A DNA stretch of 64,000 nucleotides from Panulirus ornatus. Lineage: Eukaryota > Arthropoda > Malacostraca > Decapoda > Palinuridae. The translations under genes were made by a program, and so were the position numbers. The DNA is taken from NCBI RefSeq assembly GCF_036320965.1, contig NC_092228.1, positions 18,890,893 to 18,954,892 of the forward strand, written 5' to 3'. Below the pieces are notes generated by a model. The model worked only from the letters and a program-made list of their open reading frames with translations, ran no database searches and was not told where the DNA came from. The stretch's first letter is position 1, and each line of letters opens with the position of its first letter. This document shows positions 36,685 to 48,284 of this stretch, in pieces.

Positions 36685-36978
36685 CCCTTTACCCTTGAGC
36701 TTTGTTTCACTCAGAGCCAAAACATCCAGGTTCCTTTCCTCAAACATACTACCTATCTCTCCTTTTTTCTCATCTTAGTTACATCCACACACATTTAGAC
36801 ACCTCAATCTGAGCCTTCTAGGATGATGAGCACTCCCCGCGTGACTCCTTCTTCTGTTTCCCCTTTTAGAAGGTTAAAACACAAGGAGGGAAGGGTTTCT
36901 TGCCCCCGCTCCCATCCCCTTTAGTTGCCTTCTACAACACGTGAGGAATGTGTGGGAAGTATTCTTTCTCCCCTATCC

Positions 36979-37000
36979 TATATATATATATATATATAGT
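36979..37000. repeat. (AT)n microsatellite at an RTE 5' end
   Basis: Short TATATA run immediately adjoining the 5' terminus of the minus-strand RTE-1 copy. Confidence 0.85.
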
Positions 37001-37001
37001 G

Positions 37002-37087
37002 GTGAAGTGAGAGGGAGATGGAGTGAGTATTTATGAAGTTTTGTTAAATGTGTTTGATGACAGAGTGGCAGATACAGGGTGTGTTGC
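37002..37087 (+). mobile_element. RTE-1 LINE, 86 bp ORF scrap
   Basis: GGTGAAGTGAGAGGGAGATG... GATGACAGAGTGGCAGATAC corresponds to the RRWSEYFEGLLNVFDDRVAD segment, about 59540-59620 in the best copy. It is the same region at which the halves at 32962-36978 are broken. Confidence 0.8.
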
Positions 37088-37091
37088 ACAT

Positions 37092-38245
37092 ATATATATT
37101 TCATTATGCTTTGTCACAGTCTCTCGCGTTAGTGAGGTAGCACAAGGAAACAGATGAAAGAATGGCCTAACCCACCCACATACACATGTATATACATAAA
37201 CTTCCACACATGCACATATACATACCTATACATTTCAACGTATACAAACATATACATACGCAAACATATACATATATACACATGTACACATTCATACATG
37301 CTGCCTTCATCCATTCCCACCACCACCCCACCACACATGAAATGGCACCCCCTCCCCTAGTGTGCATGCGAGGCAGCGCTAGGCAAAGACAGCAAAGGCC
37401 ACATTTGTTCACACTCAGTCTCTAGCTGTCATTTGTAATACACCGAAACTACAGCTTCCTTTCCATATCCAGGCCCCACAAAACTTTCCATGGTTTACCC
37501 CAGACACTTCACATGCCTTGGTTCAATCCATTGACAACATGTCGACCACGGTATACCACATCATTCCAATTCACTCTATTCCTTGCAAGCATTTCACCCT
37601 CCTGAATGTTCAGACCTCGATCGCTCAAAATCTTTCTCACTCCATCCTTCCACCTCCAATATGGTCGCCCGCTTCTCCTTGTTCCATCCACCTCTAACAC
37701 ATGTATATTCTCTTTGTCAATCTTTCCTCACTCATTCTCTCCATGTGTCCAAACCATTTCAATACACCCTCTTCTGCTCTCTCAACCACACTCATTATAT
37801 TACCACACCCCTTTCATTACTTACTCAATCAAACCATATACTGCACTCAAACATTTCATTTCCGACACATCCACCCTCCTCTGCACAACCCTATCTATAG
37901 CCCATGCCTCACAACCATATAACATTGTTGGAACCACTATTCCTTCAAACATACCCATTTTTGCTCTGAGAGATTACGTTCTCACCTTCCACACATTTTT
38001 CAATGCTCCCAAAACCTTCGACCCCTCCTCCACCCTGTGACTCACTTCCGCTTCCATGGTTCCATCCACTGCTAAGTCCACTCCCAGATATCTAAAACAC
38101 TTAACTTCCTCCAGTTTTTCTCCATTTAAACTTACTTCCCAATTAACTTTCCCCTCAACCCTACTGAACCTAATAACCTTGCTCTTATTCACATTTACTC
38201 ATAACTTTCTCCTTTCACACACTTTACCAAACTCAGTTACCATAC
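37092..38245 (-). mobile_element. RTE-1 LINE, 5'-truncated copy
   Basis: Reversed tail and terminal block (TTATGCTTTGTCACAGTCTC...GTTAGTGAGG), 3' UTR with minisatellite, C-terminal region (GRPYWRWKDGVRKILSDRGL on 37509-37700) and the VNKSKV-to-LGALKNVWK part of the RT (37974-38192). It ends abruptly in the RT near 38240, at TTACCATACG. Small deletions break the frame near 37800-37850. Confidence 0.85.
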
Positions 38246-38249
38246 GTGC

Positions 38250-38500
38250 ACATATATATATATATACATATACATATACAAATCAACATATACATACACA
38301 TAGACTTACATATAAACACTTGTACATATTCATACCTGCTTCCCTTCAGCCATTCCTGGCACTATCCTGCCCCACAGGAAACATCATTGCTATCCCCTGC
38401 TTCAATGAGGTAATGCCAGGAAAACTGACAAAAAAAAGGCCACATTCATTCAATCTCAGTCTCTAGCTGTCATGTTTCCAGGTCCCACAATACATATCCA
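38250..38500 (-). mobile_element. RTE-1-like 3' UTR variant fragment
   Basis: TA-rich minisatellite-like sequence, then GGCACTATCCTGCCCCACAG, a GAGGTAATGCCAGGAAAAC block and the CTCTAGCTGTCATGT landmark. The same arrangement with an extra GAGGTAGCGCCAGGAAAA block appears at 43435-43885 and, degraded, at 46510-46890. It is a distinct 3' UTR subtype of the family. Confidence 0.6.
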
Positions 38501-38782
38501 ATGAGTTGTTCTTCATGTTTAGTATAGATTCCTTGATGTAGACTGTCATCTAAATACTATTCCTGTACATCTTTATGCATTTTAGTTGTGGTCATCAACC
38601 AGCACTTTCAAAGTTTTTACATTATAGTCTATCATAATTAAACTACAAGTGAAGCTGTAAACTGATCTAAATCCTCTTTTATCATTGAGTATGCTCCTCA
38701 AACCTAACATTAATAAGCCTATCACCTGTACTACCAAATTAAAAACATTAATATTTTCTCTAGAGATCATATTGTAACTTAC

Positions 38783-38926
38783 CTTGGGGGTCTTGCTAAG
38801 TGATTAACTGTTATCATTGGAGTCAATCCATCGATGAAGCGGCTGTAGTTTCGTTCTAGCTCACGGTGATACTCACGCATGTCTGGTCCAATGAGAGTCT
38901 TGTTTTTACGGAGAGCATCATGGCAC
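38783..38926 (-). CDS. DOCK7: DOCK6/7/8-type GEF, exon near C terminus
   Basis: A 144 bp exon on the minus strand lies between acceptor TTTGTTTTGGCAG (before 38926) and donor G|GTAAGTT (after 38783). With AA carried over from 42945 it reads K-CHD, then [31 protein letters not shown] and [13 protein letters not shown]. Its last two bases AG start a codon completed in a missing exon. The run ALRKNK-L-IGPD-x-x-EY-x-RELERNY is diagnostic of the C-terminal end of the DHR-2 domain in the DOCK6/7/8 subfamily (Zir in flies). These proteins activate Rac/Cdc42-type GTPases. Exon phases are consistent across all four exons found, with no stops or frameshifts, so the gene looks intact. The remaining C-terminal residues and stop codon were not located. 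Confidence 0.9.
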
Positions 38927-39639
38927 CTGCCAAAACAAATTAAAAAATCATAAGAAATAAATTACACTGAAGTAAATCATCGATTTTCACAATCTTTCTA
39001 CAATGTATGAGCATTGGTATTGGATTTTACAGCTCTATGGTTGAAGTTCTGGTCACAGTGATGTCTACATTGGTGAGCAACTTATAACCAAAGTCATAAT
39101 TAACCAACGTATGACTGTGCACTGGTTTCCTTGCAAAGACAAACCCATGGCTCTTAGTTGCAACAATTTATTATAAGCAGCTGAGAAGCTAAGGTGCTGG
39201 AGATCAAAATCATATCTATATGCAGAACAAAATGTGGCATCAATCCACTCTTTACCCTTTTACTGCACATCATTATATCACTGATCATTATGTGGCTCAG
39301 CGAGCCTTGCAAAATCTCCTTCATACAACCCAGTACAAAACCTTTATCATACATTTAATACCACACTATCCTTCCACTTTAAAATCAATTTCACAGACAC
39401 TTTCTTCTCAGAAATGATGATGAGAGAAAATAACATCCAGGACATTTTAGTTAAAAATCTGTAAACAGGAGAATGTTTGGGGAAATATTGGATTAAAATC
39501 ATTTGATGATACAAAGTATGACAAACTTCAGCAGCAATCACTGCAGGGGAAATGACGGGCAAAAAAAATGTAAGGTGTGATGGATGGAAATCCATTCTCT
39601 GGGGAAGTGTCCTGAAAGCACTGAGATATATTTCCCAGA
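38927..39639. other. DOCK intron, no element recognised
   Basis: AT-rich intronic sequence up to the family X repeat. A short minus-strand frame at 39347-39595 has no recognisable content. Confidence 0.5.
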
Positions 39640-40265
39640 AATATCTATCTATCTATATCTCTGACACCTGTTCCCACCTGGATCTCCCCTAAAAGGATGG
39701 CCATGGCAAAAGAGTCTCCATGACTAGTAAACTCCAGTACTCCTTCTTAGCCTTAAGTGCCTCACCCTTAACAGACCACTGACATAGGGAACCTACCACA
39801 GTGTTTACAGAGGATCCTACCTAATGTTTCTACTGACTACTTCTACCTAATGCTCCAGCCAAATGTTTCTATCACCTACTTCTACCTAAAGTTTCTACCA
39901 AATGTTCCTGCCTAAATGTTCCAACCTATTACTTCTATCTATTGCTCCAATTTTGCCAAAAGGCAGGGATAGTGCACAGTGCTCACTGCAGGAAAATTTA
40001 GTTACATAGAATGAGCTGTGTGAGTTAAGCGCCGTTGAGTATCATGTATAACAAAGAGAGTTGTGTGTTTGTGAACAGAATGCCAGAAGTACACATGTGG
40101 CTGACATGGAAAGAAATGACAGCTACCTGGGTCAGAGGAGTGCAGTTTGACAACCACTGAAATGCTGGCTCACTAATGCAGTGGTCAATAATACTGATAC
40201 CCATGTAGGTAGTAGTGGTAACATACCTCCCTGGTCACAAGCAGCCTACCAACTACTACATTTTT
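39640..40265 (+). repeat. Family X, long copy in DOCK intron
   Basis: Begins in TCTATCTATCTATATCTCTG, followed by GGATGGCCATGGCAAAAGAG, CTTAAGTGCCTCACCCTTAAC and CTACCTAATGCTCC strings, then the downstream unit AGTGCACAGTGCTCACTGCAG to TACCAACTACTACA. It parallels 16570-17200. Confidence 0.65.
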
Positions 40266-40784
40266 CCTGGAAATATATTGACAATCGTTCTGTTCAGCCT
40301 CATAATATTCAGTGAGCAAGTAGCAGCCTATGTTCACCCTTTGTGAAAAATTTAAAGGTCCTCACAGATTATGCTCCTCTGAATGGGGTCGGTTCTTGGC
40401 CAATCAACAACCACCAACACACTGGTGTTACTTAACTTGCCTCTCCCTAACCACTCAAAGCTCACATAATTTGCAAACTGCAGGTGCTAACTCGAGGCTG
40501 TACTGTCTAGTGAAATGCAAAAACATCATTAGCAACTGCGTAGCATACTCACAGAACCAGGCCTAAATGGGTATCAAACTCAGGGTTAAACAAAAAAAAG
40601 GAAATGCTGAAAACCAGGAGTGTCCAGGTCCTGAGGGTGTTGCATGCAAGATATTGCACTAGTACTAACTTTTAAACAATTAATGTACACCCATAGGTAC
40701 CTGCATAAAACATGGGCAAATATACGAGTAAATATGTACTACAAATATATTCTTAATGGTAATATAATACTCGTGTGGTTCATA

Positions 40785-41012
40785 AATATCTATCTACCCA
40801 TCTATATCTCTGATGTCTGTTCCCTCCTAGAACTTCCTCAAAATGGTGGCCACAGCAACAGAGTCTCCATAACTAGTGAAATCCAGTGCTGCTTCTTAGC
40901 CTTTAGTGCCTCACCCTTACAAGGCCACTTGCAGAGGACAACTCTAGTGCAGTCTGCTGAGGCTCTTACTTTATATTCCTACAACTACTTCAACCTAATG
41001 CATAAATATATC
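40785..41012 (+). repeat. Family X, short copy (left arm of inverted pair)
   Basis: TATCTACCCATCTATATCTCTG, ATGGTGGCCACAGCAACAGA, CTTAGCCTTTAGTGCCTCAC and AACTACTTCAACCTAATGC in the same order as the other copies. It forms an inverted pair with 41085-41325. Confidence 0.65.
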
Positions 41013-41084
41013 AGGATTTATACAAAAAATTAGAAGCATTAGCTGAAAGCATTAGGTACAAAACAGTAAACTTTAACATTAAGC

Positions 41085-41325
41085 AGAAATAGTAGGTAGA
41101 CACATTAGGTAGAAGTAGCTGGTAGGAACATTAGGAAGGATGCTCTGAACACACTGCATGAGAGTTATCCTCTGCCAGTGTCCTGTTACGGGTGAGGTAC
41201 TAAAGGCTACGAAGTGGCCCTGGAGTTCAACAGTTATGGAGACATATGCTGTGGCCACCCCCTTTAGGAAGTTCCTAAAGGAAACAAGCAACAGAGATAT
41301 AGATAGACAGATAGATAGATTATAA
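41085..41325 (-). repeat. Family X, short copy (right arm of inverted pair)
   Basis: Reverse-oriented unit with ACATTAGGTAGAAGTAGC, TTACGGGTGAGGTACTAAAG, GTGGCCACCCCCTTTAGG and a terminal GATAGATAGACAGATAGATAG run. It is inverted relative to the copy about 70 bp to its left. Confidence 0.65.
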
Positions 41326-42384
41326 AAAAAAGTAGCAATGAAAATATAATCAATATACAAATCTGTCAATCTTTCACCATTCTAAGTACTCTAATTATAC
41401 CATTTCATTCGTTTAATAAATAAATAACAAAAACCTTTTCATTTTCATCAAAAAATATGATCGTTTAATCCTTCACTGAGATACCATTTTGATAATCAAT
41501 CTTCTTATGTTTTTCTTCACTATTATCTAGTAGATTTTAGACAACAGCTGACCATGAAAGTACTACAGTCCTAACTTAAGAATGGTGTCTGGAACCATCT
41601 TACATCTTCCCTGTTTGTTTCAATAAACCTAAGCTGCTAAGCTAGTCTTATAATTTTTCCCATTATGCTAAGCTAGTCTTCCTATTTTTTCCCCACAACA
41701 CGCCTCATACAGTTTCCCTCATTTTTGTTTATATTTCCACAATCTTTTGTACCATATTTGTCTCATCATGAACACTGCTTTTTCTTACCAATTTAGTCTG
41801 TCCCTTAAAACAGAGCAAGTTTTCCACATCCATAAAAACAATTTACATTACTCCTTTCTCCTTCAGATCTGGCCTTGACAAAGAATTCAAGAAAAAGAAA
41901 ATAGTTACATCCTTGGAGCCAAAGAAGTATAGTCATGTGGTTTAACTAAACCCTTCTTAGTGATCTTTGATAAATGAGCAAGACAAATAGATAACAGGAT
42001 CCTAAATAGGCTCCCTTGTCTTCAGGCAAGATGTGTAATTAGAAAATCTTATATCCTTTCATAAACACCTAGACTCTTAATAAATTTTCTGCACATTCAT
42101 TTGCACACTCCATACTATATTTAATTCTTAATGGGCAAATCATCCAGTTACCATTCCCAAAATTTTCATATATTCATCTGTCTACATCTTTAATTCAGTT
42201 CCCATGTACATGAGGTGAATTAATAAAATTATTATAAATTATCTTTCATTTGTCACAAAGAATCACATGCTATAAACTCCCAAAAAGCTTCATAACAGCT
42301 AATCTCAAAACAAACGATTCAATTCAATTTATATATCGGATCAAAGTCTTCAGTGATTCTATGCAGATATTGCTGCTGCCCATT
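41326..42384. other. DOCK intron, no element recognised
   Basis: AT-rich sequence with no recognisable exon or element. A block at about 42375-42415 (GGTGATGGCCATGGCAATGG) weakly resembles a family X core. Confidence 0.4.
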
Positions 42385-42885
42385 TAAGGTGATGGCCATG
42401 GCAATGGAGTCACCATTTATCCGTGCCCTTACATTTCTCCTTTGCATACATCATTCAAAATATTCTTCCCACATTTCTCTCCCTCCAGTACTCTTTCACT
42501 CTAAATCCCCATGTCAAAGGTGGTCTTCCTCTCACATCAATCCCTTTAATCATACTATCATACATTCTCCTTATCAAGGCCCTGTTTTACATTCTTTCCA
42601 CATACCCAAACCACCTCAAAGCAATATGTTTCATCCACTCTCACACTCCAAAATAATTCACTTTGCATTCCCTGCCATACCAGATCTCTCATATCCCCCC
42701 TCATTGCTTTCGTTACTCCATCTAGTCATAGCACTTGCTTCTCTCAAATAACTTATTTCCAAAGCCTGGATTCTTGACTTCTGTAAGTAACATAAATACA
42801 CATTATTCCCCCCTCCCCCCTTACCCTCAGCAAATATAACAAATGTGTCATCAGTGTCAGCAACTTCAAATCTAGTTTGCATGTA
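42385..42885 (-). mobile_element. RTE-2 lineage LINE, C-terminal fragment
   Basis: Minus-strand frame 42658-42882 reads SRIQALEISYLREASAMTRW then SNESNEGGYERSGMAGNAK. This is the C-terminal region of a second RTE-type lineage, also seen at 61438-62880 (QAVELSYMRGA, MTRW, GVYD-FGMARMQNK). Downstream frames are broken. It differs from RTE-1, which has MRCLRTMCGVRWFDRVSN at this place. Confidence 0.55.
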
Positions 42886-42944
42886 ATCTTACAACATATT
42901 TGCAGACACCAAATGCATTCAATTATTTACATTCAGACACTTAC

Positions 42945-43081
42945 TTCTTAGAGAAGTCTTTAAAGCAAAGCCTCAGTTTGTTCTGTAAACGACTAGGAGG
43001 CTTCCTACTCTCCACAAGGTTCGACAAAAAGATGTGAGCCACCTCCATTGGACCTTGATTAACTGTTGTTCCTATGCAGCC
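42945..43081 (-). CDS. DOCK7: DOCK6/7/8-type GEF, exon in DHR-2
   Basis: A 137 bp exon on the minus strand, acceptor CAATTTCAG before 43081 and donor AA|GTAAGTG after 42945. It reads [20 protein letters not shown], then [13 protein letters not shown] and [12 protein letters not shown], with AA carried over to the exon at 38926. The block TVNQGP-(L/M)-EVA-x-x-FL and NKLRLCF-K-(D/E)-F are hallmark DHR-2 sequences of DOCK6, 7 and 8. The first contains the catalytic nucleotide-sensor region, including a conserved Val of DHR-2 helix alpha-10 in the family. This exon starts in phase 0 and follows the exon ending QMVLQ, exactly as in known family members. No damage is visible. Confidence 0.92.
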
Positions 43082-43434
43082 CTGAAATTGAAAGAAATTA
43101 CCAATTTTAAACAGCAATCTAAATCTTTATATGCTATTGATCAGCATAATGGGGTAGGTTTTCCTTTACTTACTTGAATAGTGTACATACCAAAGAGACA
43201 TTCACCTATGATCTATCTTACATAATGAGTTAAGACTATAACAAAGTTAAGATTCTCAGTAAAAGTCAAACAGAAAGAATCAAAGAGTAACATATCAGGT
43301 TGGTAAAACAAAAAGTGTGGAAATGACAAGAGATGGACCATATTTGATTTTGTGGAATCTGTAGTGCTAAAACTTGATTTTCATTCAATGCTTTTAAGCA
43401 CAAAATAAATCGAAAGACTTAAAATTACATATTT

Positions 43435-43885
43435 CTTTATCTTATTACACCTAATCACTGTTTCCTGTCTGGAAACAGACGAAGAATGGCCCACCCACTC
43501 ACATACACATACATATACATAAATGTCCATGCATACACATATACATACATATACATAAATGTCCATGCATACACATATACGTACATATACATAAATGTCC
43601 ATGCATACACATATACATACATATACATATCAACATACATATATACATATACATACACATACAGATACATATACACACATGTACATATTCATACTTGCTT
43701 GCCTTCATCCATTTCTGGCACTACCCTGCCCCATAGGAAACAGCCTCGCTACCCCTGCTTCAGTGAGGTAGCGCCAGGAAAATAGACACAAAAGGCCACA
43801 ATCACTCACACTCAGCCTCTAGCTGTCATGTGTAATGCACCAAAACCACAGCTCCATATCCACATCCAGGTCCCACAGTATATAT
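43435..43885 (-). mobile_element. RTE-1-like 3' UTR variant fragment with 36 bp minisatellite
   Basis: Reversed terminal block (CTTATTACACCTAATCACTG...GGAAACAGACGAAGAATGGC), a minisatellite of three 36 bp units (about 43501-43626), then CTGCCCCATAGGAAACAGCC, GTGAGGTAGCGCCAGGAAAA and CTCTAGCTGTCATGTGTAAT. No coding part. It sits in the DOCK intron. Confidence 0.7.
43501..43626. repeat. Minisatellite, 36 bp unit, three copies
   Basis: ACATAAATGTCCATGCATAC recurs every 36 bp three times with only one or two changes (CATACATA versus CGTACATA). It yields spurious Met/Tyr/Val/Cys-rich frames. Confidence 0.9.
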
Positions 43886-44299
43886 ATCTTTATTTTGTTT
43901 CCATGAATAGTATTATGCTAAAGGAAATTATCAGACGTTACCAAAGACACGATGATGCTTTTGTTTTTTCATCCATTCCCTGCAATGTTTCATTTTATGA
44001 ACCTCCCAGGTTCTTTCCAAGCAAAACCAATTTCTTTTAGTCGAGCTCAAGTCCAAACCACTCTTATCAAAAACACTAATAAGGACACTGAAAGACCAAG
44101 GCAAAAGAATCAGATCAATATAAATGAGGATATATGGAAACATTCACGCACACACACAAAAAAAAAGGCCTAATGCAGCAGAGGAATTTGAAAGATGGGG
44201 TAAAGGAATCAAAAAAAAGGAGAAAATTGAGGAGTCAGTGGAAATACAATAAACTGTAAGGATAATCAGAATGGTGAAGGCAACTAAACAGAGGATTAA

Positions 44300-46215
44300 C
44301 CTGTGGATGCATGACATTTCCGCTCTACATCACTGCATGACTGGGGTCAATTTGACCCCATTCAATTCTTTTCAATATAATATCTGAAGGAATATCATAA
44401 ACTAAGTGTATTGGATGCAATTATATTATACATGATATCTGATAATTGATGCAAAAACTAAAATCATTTTGAAGCACAATAATAAGAATTTAACAAAAAA
44501 AAAACATGGCAACATATAAAAGGAAACTTGTTTCTAAATCAACATGAAAAGCCACTTAGGTCTACTTCACCACATGAGTGACGTTACAAAATAATGTTCG
44601 GGGCATACAGATTCACAACACAGACTGAATTCTGCACTAGTTTTTCTATTTCTATACCTTGAACACTTTGGCACTTCCCTTCTGTTATGATGAATAGTTC
44701 CTACTAACGACATTTTTTTGTGATGCAAGCTCTGTTGCTAATTTCAAGCTGGAGAAAAACTGTCACACGTGACATTTCTTCCCATTCCATGCAAGTGAGT
44801 TGTGAGCTTTAGTACAACATACAATCCTAATTCATGAGTTCTCTCTTCATCTTTACCTGCATAGATTTCAATATTCGATACATGTGTCAGCATCCGCCAA
44901 AACCCCAAATTTTAGACCATACTTGGCAGATTTTAATGGTATGTACACAATGTACCGACAATGCCCCCTATACAGATATAACTGCTCATCAATGAAAACA
45001 CACTCACTATGTTGGTAGCATCATTGAGAATTTTCTACAAATCTATCTAACAACAAGTGAACAGCAGTGAGTTTATCCCTAGGCAGTCCACTGTTTAATG
45101 TAGCTGGGTTATCAAAACGTAATGCTCTATGAATCTCTCCAAATCTGTTGACTGCCATGGTTTCTGAAAATATAGGAGGGCCAAATGAAGGATTCCATAA
45201 CTGCCTAACCACTTGATTTTGCTTTTATAGACTCCTCTTAGAATACACAAGCCTAAATAAGCATGAAGTTCATCAAGTGTTAATAGTTTCCAGTCCCTGT
45301 TTGTCCATTTTCCTTGCCTCTTTGTTCCATTCACATTAGTAGTCATCTTACTATTGTCGAAGATAAGTTCAAAAGTGAAAGATGGGTCTTCAATTATTCT
45401 ACTAGCAGCATATGAAGTAATTCCAGCTAGTGTTGTCAAAACATTTAATGAAGCCATACGAACTTGTGCAGCTGGAGCTTTCAAACACCACCATATCCTG
45501 ATGGTGCACATATAAGCTCGTCATCTCTTCTGCCAGCATGTGAAATTGTAGCAGTAACATCTGTTTGACAATCTTCGTCAGTATTAGAACTGTCAACTGA
45601 AGTGTCGCCAGGAGGTATAAATTCATCATCATATCCAATTCTTCGTCTATGTCGCTAGTTGCTAATACATTCCTAATTTGTTCATCATTCAAATTATTTT
45701 GACAAGACATGTTAAAGGTACAGCAACATGACATGAAACTGCCAGAAGTTACTGTGGTACTGACTCAACCCTTGCAGCAAGACCTAAGCACCTGCTTATA
45801 AAACGTGTTCAATATGCATATTGTTCTGGATACTGGATACGTATAATGTTCAGGAATAAAACATATTTATTCATTGTGTACATAAATTTTTCTTTATTAG
45901 AGCATTTCTAATAAAAAACTATAGTCCTGCATTAATACAACAATTATATATTTTGTACTGAGCATACTTAGGTGAAAATGCTCATATCTTTCAAATAAAT
46001 AACCGGGTTAATTCCACCCAATTCATGCACTGAAGGTGAATTGGTCCATAACATGCCAAATCAAAACTGTTAACAGTTACAAAGGCATTCACAGTAAAAG
46101 AACAATAAACTATGTGAAAAGTCACAAGGTGCGAATCTGTTTCAAGCACCAAAATGCAAAATATTAAATGCTTTGGCCTGCTGGGGTCAACATGACCCTG
46201 TTATGCATCCACAGG
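44300..46215 (-). mobile_element. piggyBac-type DNA transposon
   Basis: A 1916 bp element with perfect 13 bp terminal inverted repeats CCTGTGGATGCAT (44300-44312) and ATGCATCCACAGG (46203-46215), flanked on both sides by TTAA (44296-44299 and 46216-46219), the hallmark of piggyBac insertion. Each end also has a subterminal palindrome: GGGGTCAATTTGACCCC at 44343-44359 and a diverged GGGGTCAACATGACCC at 46177-46192. The interior holds a decayed transposase on the minus strand. It lies in the intron between the DOCK exons at 48854 and 43081. Confidence 0.93.
44560..45734 (-). pseudogene. piggyBac transposase, decayed
   Basis: Minus-strand reading begins around NLNDEQIRNVLATSDIDEEL (45640-45710), an N-terminal motif of piggyBac-type proteins. 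It then gives NRDWKLLTLDELHAYLGLCI and LRGVYKSKIKW, then QLWNPSFGPPIFSETMAVNR and FRFEE-like RFGEIHRALRFDNP with RDKLTAVHLLLDRFVE. Past a gap, the catalytic region reads FIDEQLYLYRGHCRYIVYIP and KSAKYGLKFGVLADADT. Then, in a shifted frame, come GKDEERTHELGLYVVLKLTT and GMGRNVTCDSF. These match the DEQ(L/M)-x-x-F(R/K)GR and GRNVT-D-x-FFTS motifs around the DDD catalytic residues. At least three frameshifts and stops mean the enzyme is dead. The transposase would cut and paste at TTAA. Confidence 0.85.
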
Positions 46216-46509
46216 TTAAAAAACTATTACAGAAAGCAGGAAAAGATGCAAAGTATTAGGGCTGATACAAAGAAGTAAGACAGGAGTTAGAACTTTAACA
46301 GAAAGTACAAAATTGGTTGATGATAAAGCAAAGCAATACAATATGACAGTAATATAATTCAGCCAAATCTTATAAAAATAGTGAAATATGAGTTTATAAC
46401 ATTCATGAATAATGCAAAAGAATCAGTGTCAAGGTGAAAACGCATTTCTGAAATAGAAAAAAAGAGTTGGAAAAAATCTGGAAGCAGTTGAAATACAATG
46501 CATGCAGAT

Positions 46510-46890
46510 CTTTTTTCTTTCCATACTTAATTGCCATTTCCAGTGTTAGAGAGGAAGTGCCAGGAAACTTATAAACAAAAATACATCTACTCTCCTATGC
46601 ATATATATACATATACATAAACATACATGCATACATATATGTATATATACACATACTCACACACATATAAACACATGTGCATATTCATACTTGTTCTCTG
46701 ACATCCATTCCTGACACCAACCTGCCCCACAGGAAGCAGCACAAATGAATGAAAGAAAAGACAAACATGATAAAATATACATTTTTCTCTCCTTCCCACA
46801 CTTGATCACCACCCTGTGTCAGCGAGGTAGTGCCAGGAAACACATGAAGAGAGGCAGCATCTGCTCACTGCAAAAGCTGATGTGCAGCCT
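46510..46890 (-). mobile_element. RTE-1-like 3' UTR variant fragments, degraded
   Basis: Two reversed terminal-block remnants (CATACTTAATTGCCATTTCC...GTTAGAGAGGAAGTGCCAGG at about 46520-46565 and CACTTGATCACCACCCTGTG...CAGCGAGGTAGTGCCAGG at 46800-46840) bracket TA-rich minisatellite and the CCTGCCCCACAGGAAGCAGC block. Same subtype as 38250-38500 and 43435-43885. Confidence 0.55.
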
Positions 46891-47301
46891 CTTAGACCAT
46901 TTTAATTTTTCCTTCAGTAATTGTCTAAATATTCTTTTTAGAACAATAAGCCTCTCTAAGAGATTCTATACTATAACAGCAGTTAGGAAGTATTTACCAG
47001 CTATGATCATGAATTCAAAGTAGGTGTTGTTTGATGGGCCATCATTTATTGATACCTCTTGGAAGTTAAGTGTGTCCTACCAAAGGGGATAATCTTCCCA
47101 TTTTTTGTTTCCTCTTTCCTGTCTTGTTACTCAGTTTCTTTTGAGAACAAACACAATCTAATTTTTCTTGTAAATCTTTTTTAATCTTGCCTATGCATAC
47201 TTTGAATTTAAGTTCTATGCCATTCTTTATAATCCAATGATATTTTCATGTTCTTATCATTCACATCATGAAGATTTTGTTGTGACTGTAATATCCTTTT
47301 T

Positions 47302-48057
<756 letters not shown>

Positions 48058-48284
48058 CTGTCATGCTGCTCTTGTATCTTTCAGTTTTTGCTTTCTGAAT
48101 GAACTCTTTAATTTTCTGTCTTCCTTTATAAATACCTGGCCAAATTTTTTCATGAACTCTAACTGTTGGCTTGACTTGCATTCCCACAGCATTTGTAAAT
48201 CATCTTGTCTTACTGATCTGAATCTTTACAAATTGATCCATCCCTTATTGCACTGTCCAATTCTTCATGATAGAATACAGAGGA

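Larger units (their letters stand above)
34945..36978 (-). mobile_element. RTE-1 LINE, 5' half with 5' UTR and endonuclease duplication
   Basis: On the minus strand the 5' end lies at about 36978, abutting (AT)n. A ~200 bp 5' UTR (36978-36780) includes GGCAACTAAAGGGGATGGGA. The ORF then runs from an LNVCGCN-like segment (a stop replaces the Q of the best copy) through the endonuclease. A 544 bp segment of the endonuclease is repeated in tandem (35597-36140 and 36141-36684). The copy continues through the linker and stops at EGLLNVF (about 34945). This is the only copy showing the complete 5' UTR, which makes the comparison with the short element at 2921-3159 possible. Confidence 0.85.

Noticed and set aside
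42353..42751. 132-codon plus-strand ORF
   Set aside because: It is antisense to the RTE-2 C-terminal fragment on the minus strand, and partly low complexity.
43501..43626. Regular 36 bp spacing considered as a CRISPR-like array
   Set aside because: The units are contiguous with no unique spacers, and the sequence is an RTE 3' UTR minisatellite in a eukaryotic genome.
43381..43785. Tyr/Met/Val/Cys-rich ORFs on both strands (also 59-482, 14144-14392, 34615-34944, 37129-37412, 50645-51142, 57301-57562)
   Set aside because: They are frames through the TG/TA-rich minisatellite of the RTE-1 3' UTR.
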